Shown here piece by piece: positions 49,194 to 50,260 of a DNA stretch of 50,260 nt. The translations under genes and the position numbers were made by a program. Positions within the stretch are counted from its first letter, which is position 1. The number at the start of each line of letters is the position of its first letter. Below the pieces are notes generated by a model that had not been told where the DNA came from, searched no databases, and saw only the letters and a program-made list of their open reading frames with translations. The stretch is from Pseudoselenomonas ruminantium (GTDB lineage Bacteria; Bacillota; Negativicutes; Selenomonadales; Selenomonadaceae), in NCBI RefSeq assembly GCF_900104055.1, contig NZ_FNJQ01000027.1, positions 1 through 50,260 on the forward strand, given 5' to 3'.

Positions 49194-50260
49194 ATGACAT
49201 TGACCGCAGATACTAACCAAAATTCCATAAGGCAAAAGGCGAGGCGTTATCTGGCACCGGTTCTGTTCCTGCTGACTGATTATGTGGCCGTCATTCTGAC
49301 CGGTCAAATGTCAACGTCAATCTATGACCTGTCAATCCACAGGGCTTATCTATACTTTTGGCTGCCCTTGACGTTCCTGTTATTTCTCGCCCAGTCAAGA
49401 ATCTACAATACCATGCAGCCATTTATCTACACCGTGCGCAGCATCTTCTACGGCATATCCTATGCCATGCTGGCCTGTGTGGCAGCGCTGTATTTCTTCA
49501 CGAGTTGGCAGGCGCCGCGCTCTTTTTTCATAGTTTTCTGGCTATTAATGCTAATCACGATTTACTGCGAACGACTGGCCGTCAGCTTTTATCTGAAACA
49601 CCGTCATCATCTTTACGAGGACGTAATCATGATTGGTGCCGGCAAAACCGCCGAACGCGCCCTGCATTTCTTCAAGGATGACTTGGGCTATCGCTATCAT
49701 ATCGCCGGTTTCATTGACGATCATCCCGTTTCGGATAAAATTCCCCAGCGCTACAACTTGTTGGGAACTGTGGCTGAGGCGGAGCAGATCATAAAAAACA
49801 TTAATGCCAAAACGGTGATCATCACAGCACCAGGTATGGAACGGGATAAACTCCAGCATCTGATCACCACAGTCCAGCCGCATGTAAGGCATCTGTCCTA
49901 TGTGCCGGATCTCATTGGTACCCCAATGGCCGATGTAGAAGCACAGTCTCTGTTCAGCGAAGAAATCCTGATGCTGCATATGAAGAATAATCTGGCCCTG
50001 CGTCGTAATCGGATTTACAAGCGAGCCTTTGACCTGATTTTGACTACTATCGGCGGATTGGCAATCAGTCCGATTCTGTTAGCGCTTGCGATTTGCATCA
50101 AGCTGGATTCCAAAGGCAGTGTATTCTACAATGCAGATCGTATTGGCAAAGATGGCAGGAATTTCAAATGCTACAAATTCCGTTCCATGCATGTCAATGG
50201 CGATGAAATCCTCAGAGATTATCTGGCAAAGAATCCTGTTGCCGCTGAAGAATGGAAAAA
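49194..50260 (+). CDS. wbaP: Undecaprenyl-phosphate sugar phosphotransferase (WbaP type), N-terminal part
   Basis: The gene begins at ATG 49194 (after AAAGGAAT) and runs off the right edge after about 356 codons. Residues about 15-130 contain four to five membrane segments (LAPVLFLLTDYVAVILTG and on). A Rossmann-like domain follows (DVIMIGAGKTAERALHFF, then IAGFIDDHP, near residues 142-260), and the sugar-transferase domain opens with KRAFDLILTTIGGLA, then [11 protein letters not shown]. Its last 198 bases repeat positions 1-198, and the frame continues there to a stop at 556. The joined protein has 474 residues. It would begin the lipid-linked repeat unit of the glycan locus. Confidence 0.94.
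   Translation, partial: MTLTADTNQNSIRQKARRYLAPVLFLLTDYVAVILTGQMSTSIYDLSIHRAYLYFWLPLTFLLFLAQSRIYNTMQPFIYTVRSIFYGISYAMLACVAALYFFTSWQAPRSFFIVFWLLMLITIYCERLAVSFYLKHRHHLYEDVIMIGAGKTAERALHFFKDDLGYRYHIAGFIDDHPVSDKIPQRYNLLGTVAEAEQIIKNINAKTVIITAPGMERDKLQHLITTVQPHVRHLSYVPDLIGTPMADVEAQSLFSEEILMLHMKNNLALRRNRIYKRAFDLILTTIGGLAISPILLALAICIKLDSKGSVFYNADRIGKDGRNFKCYKFRSMHVNGDEILRDYLAKNPVAAEEWK
50063..50260. repeat. Terminal direct repeat, right copy
   Basis: Identical to 1-198 and inside the wbaP gene. It permits circular closure at 50,062 bp. Confidence 0.97.

Overview
The window reads as chromosomal DNA of a Negativicutes bacterium (Selenomonas/Mitsuokella/Megamonas-like). This is inferred from the housekeeping gene order (pyrH-frr, uppS-cdsA-dxr-rseP-ispG-proS, rsmD-coaD, yceD-rpmF, rpsT/lepA-hemW), the frequent TTG/GTG starts behind strong GGAGG sites, and an anaerobe-type thiazole operon (thiH instead of thiO). 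No replication, partition, conjugation, phage or CRISPR genes are seen.

The first 198 bases are identical to the last 198. The undecaprenyl-phosphate sugar transferase gene that starts at 49194 runs off the right end and continues in frame at position 2. The sequence therefore closes into a 50,062-bp circle. Because the circle carries normally single-copy essential genes, the simplest reading is a chromosomal segment between two near-identical wbaP-type genes that an assembler joined. A real tandem duplication or excised circle cannot be excluded.

1-17.7 kb is a surface-glycan locus: wbaP end, a DUF4422 protein, a Wzz-type chain-length protein, a Wzy-like polymerase, a GT2 glycosyltransferase, a surface-carbohydrate (GT-B-like) protein, an asparagine-synthetase-like protein without the glutaminase cysteine, a Wzx flippase, a pseudaminic acid (CMP-Pse) pathway (CapE/FnlA-type dehydratase, hexapeptide acyltransferase, pseC, pseF, pseG, pseH, pseI) and glf. 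From about 2.7 to 12.65 kb the DNA is visibly AT-rich. A decayed Rpn-type nuclease/transposase gene with its own promoter lies between pseF and pseG.

17.7-26.3 kb holds core genes: UMP kinase, ribosome recycling factor, a small unknown protein, a 2[4Fe-4S] ferredoxin, then isoprenoid, lipid and envelope genes and prolyl-tRNA synthetase. 26.3-29.6 kb has a dicarboxylate/amino-acid symporter and a chemoreceptor. 29.6-33.4 kb is a TPP-riboswitch-controlled thiazole operon (thiS-thiG-thiH-tenI-thiF). It is followed by a serine acetyltransferase, an orphan DhaL, gltX, two tRNA-Glu(CUC) genes, and a divergent MATE exporter/MerR regulator pair with a 19-bp-spacer promoter.

39.3-49.1 kb has rsmD-coaD, a glutamine-rich coiled-coil protein, an RpiB-type isomerase with a large dyad at its promoter, yceD-rpmF, a DeoR regulator, rpsT, lepA-hemW, a membrane-anchored polysaccharide deacetylase, a serine hydrolase, and a small ribbon-helix-helix protein whose promoter spacer contains a run of nine G. 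A repeat-like double hairpin then precedes the wbaP start at the right edge.

The best leads for something new are the accessory enzymes inside the Pse locus (AsnB-like, hexapeptide acyltransferase, surface-carbohydrate protein), the possibly phase-variable promoter of the ribbon-helix-helix gene, and the self-closing ends.
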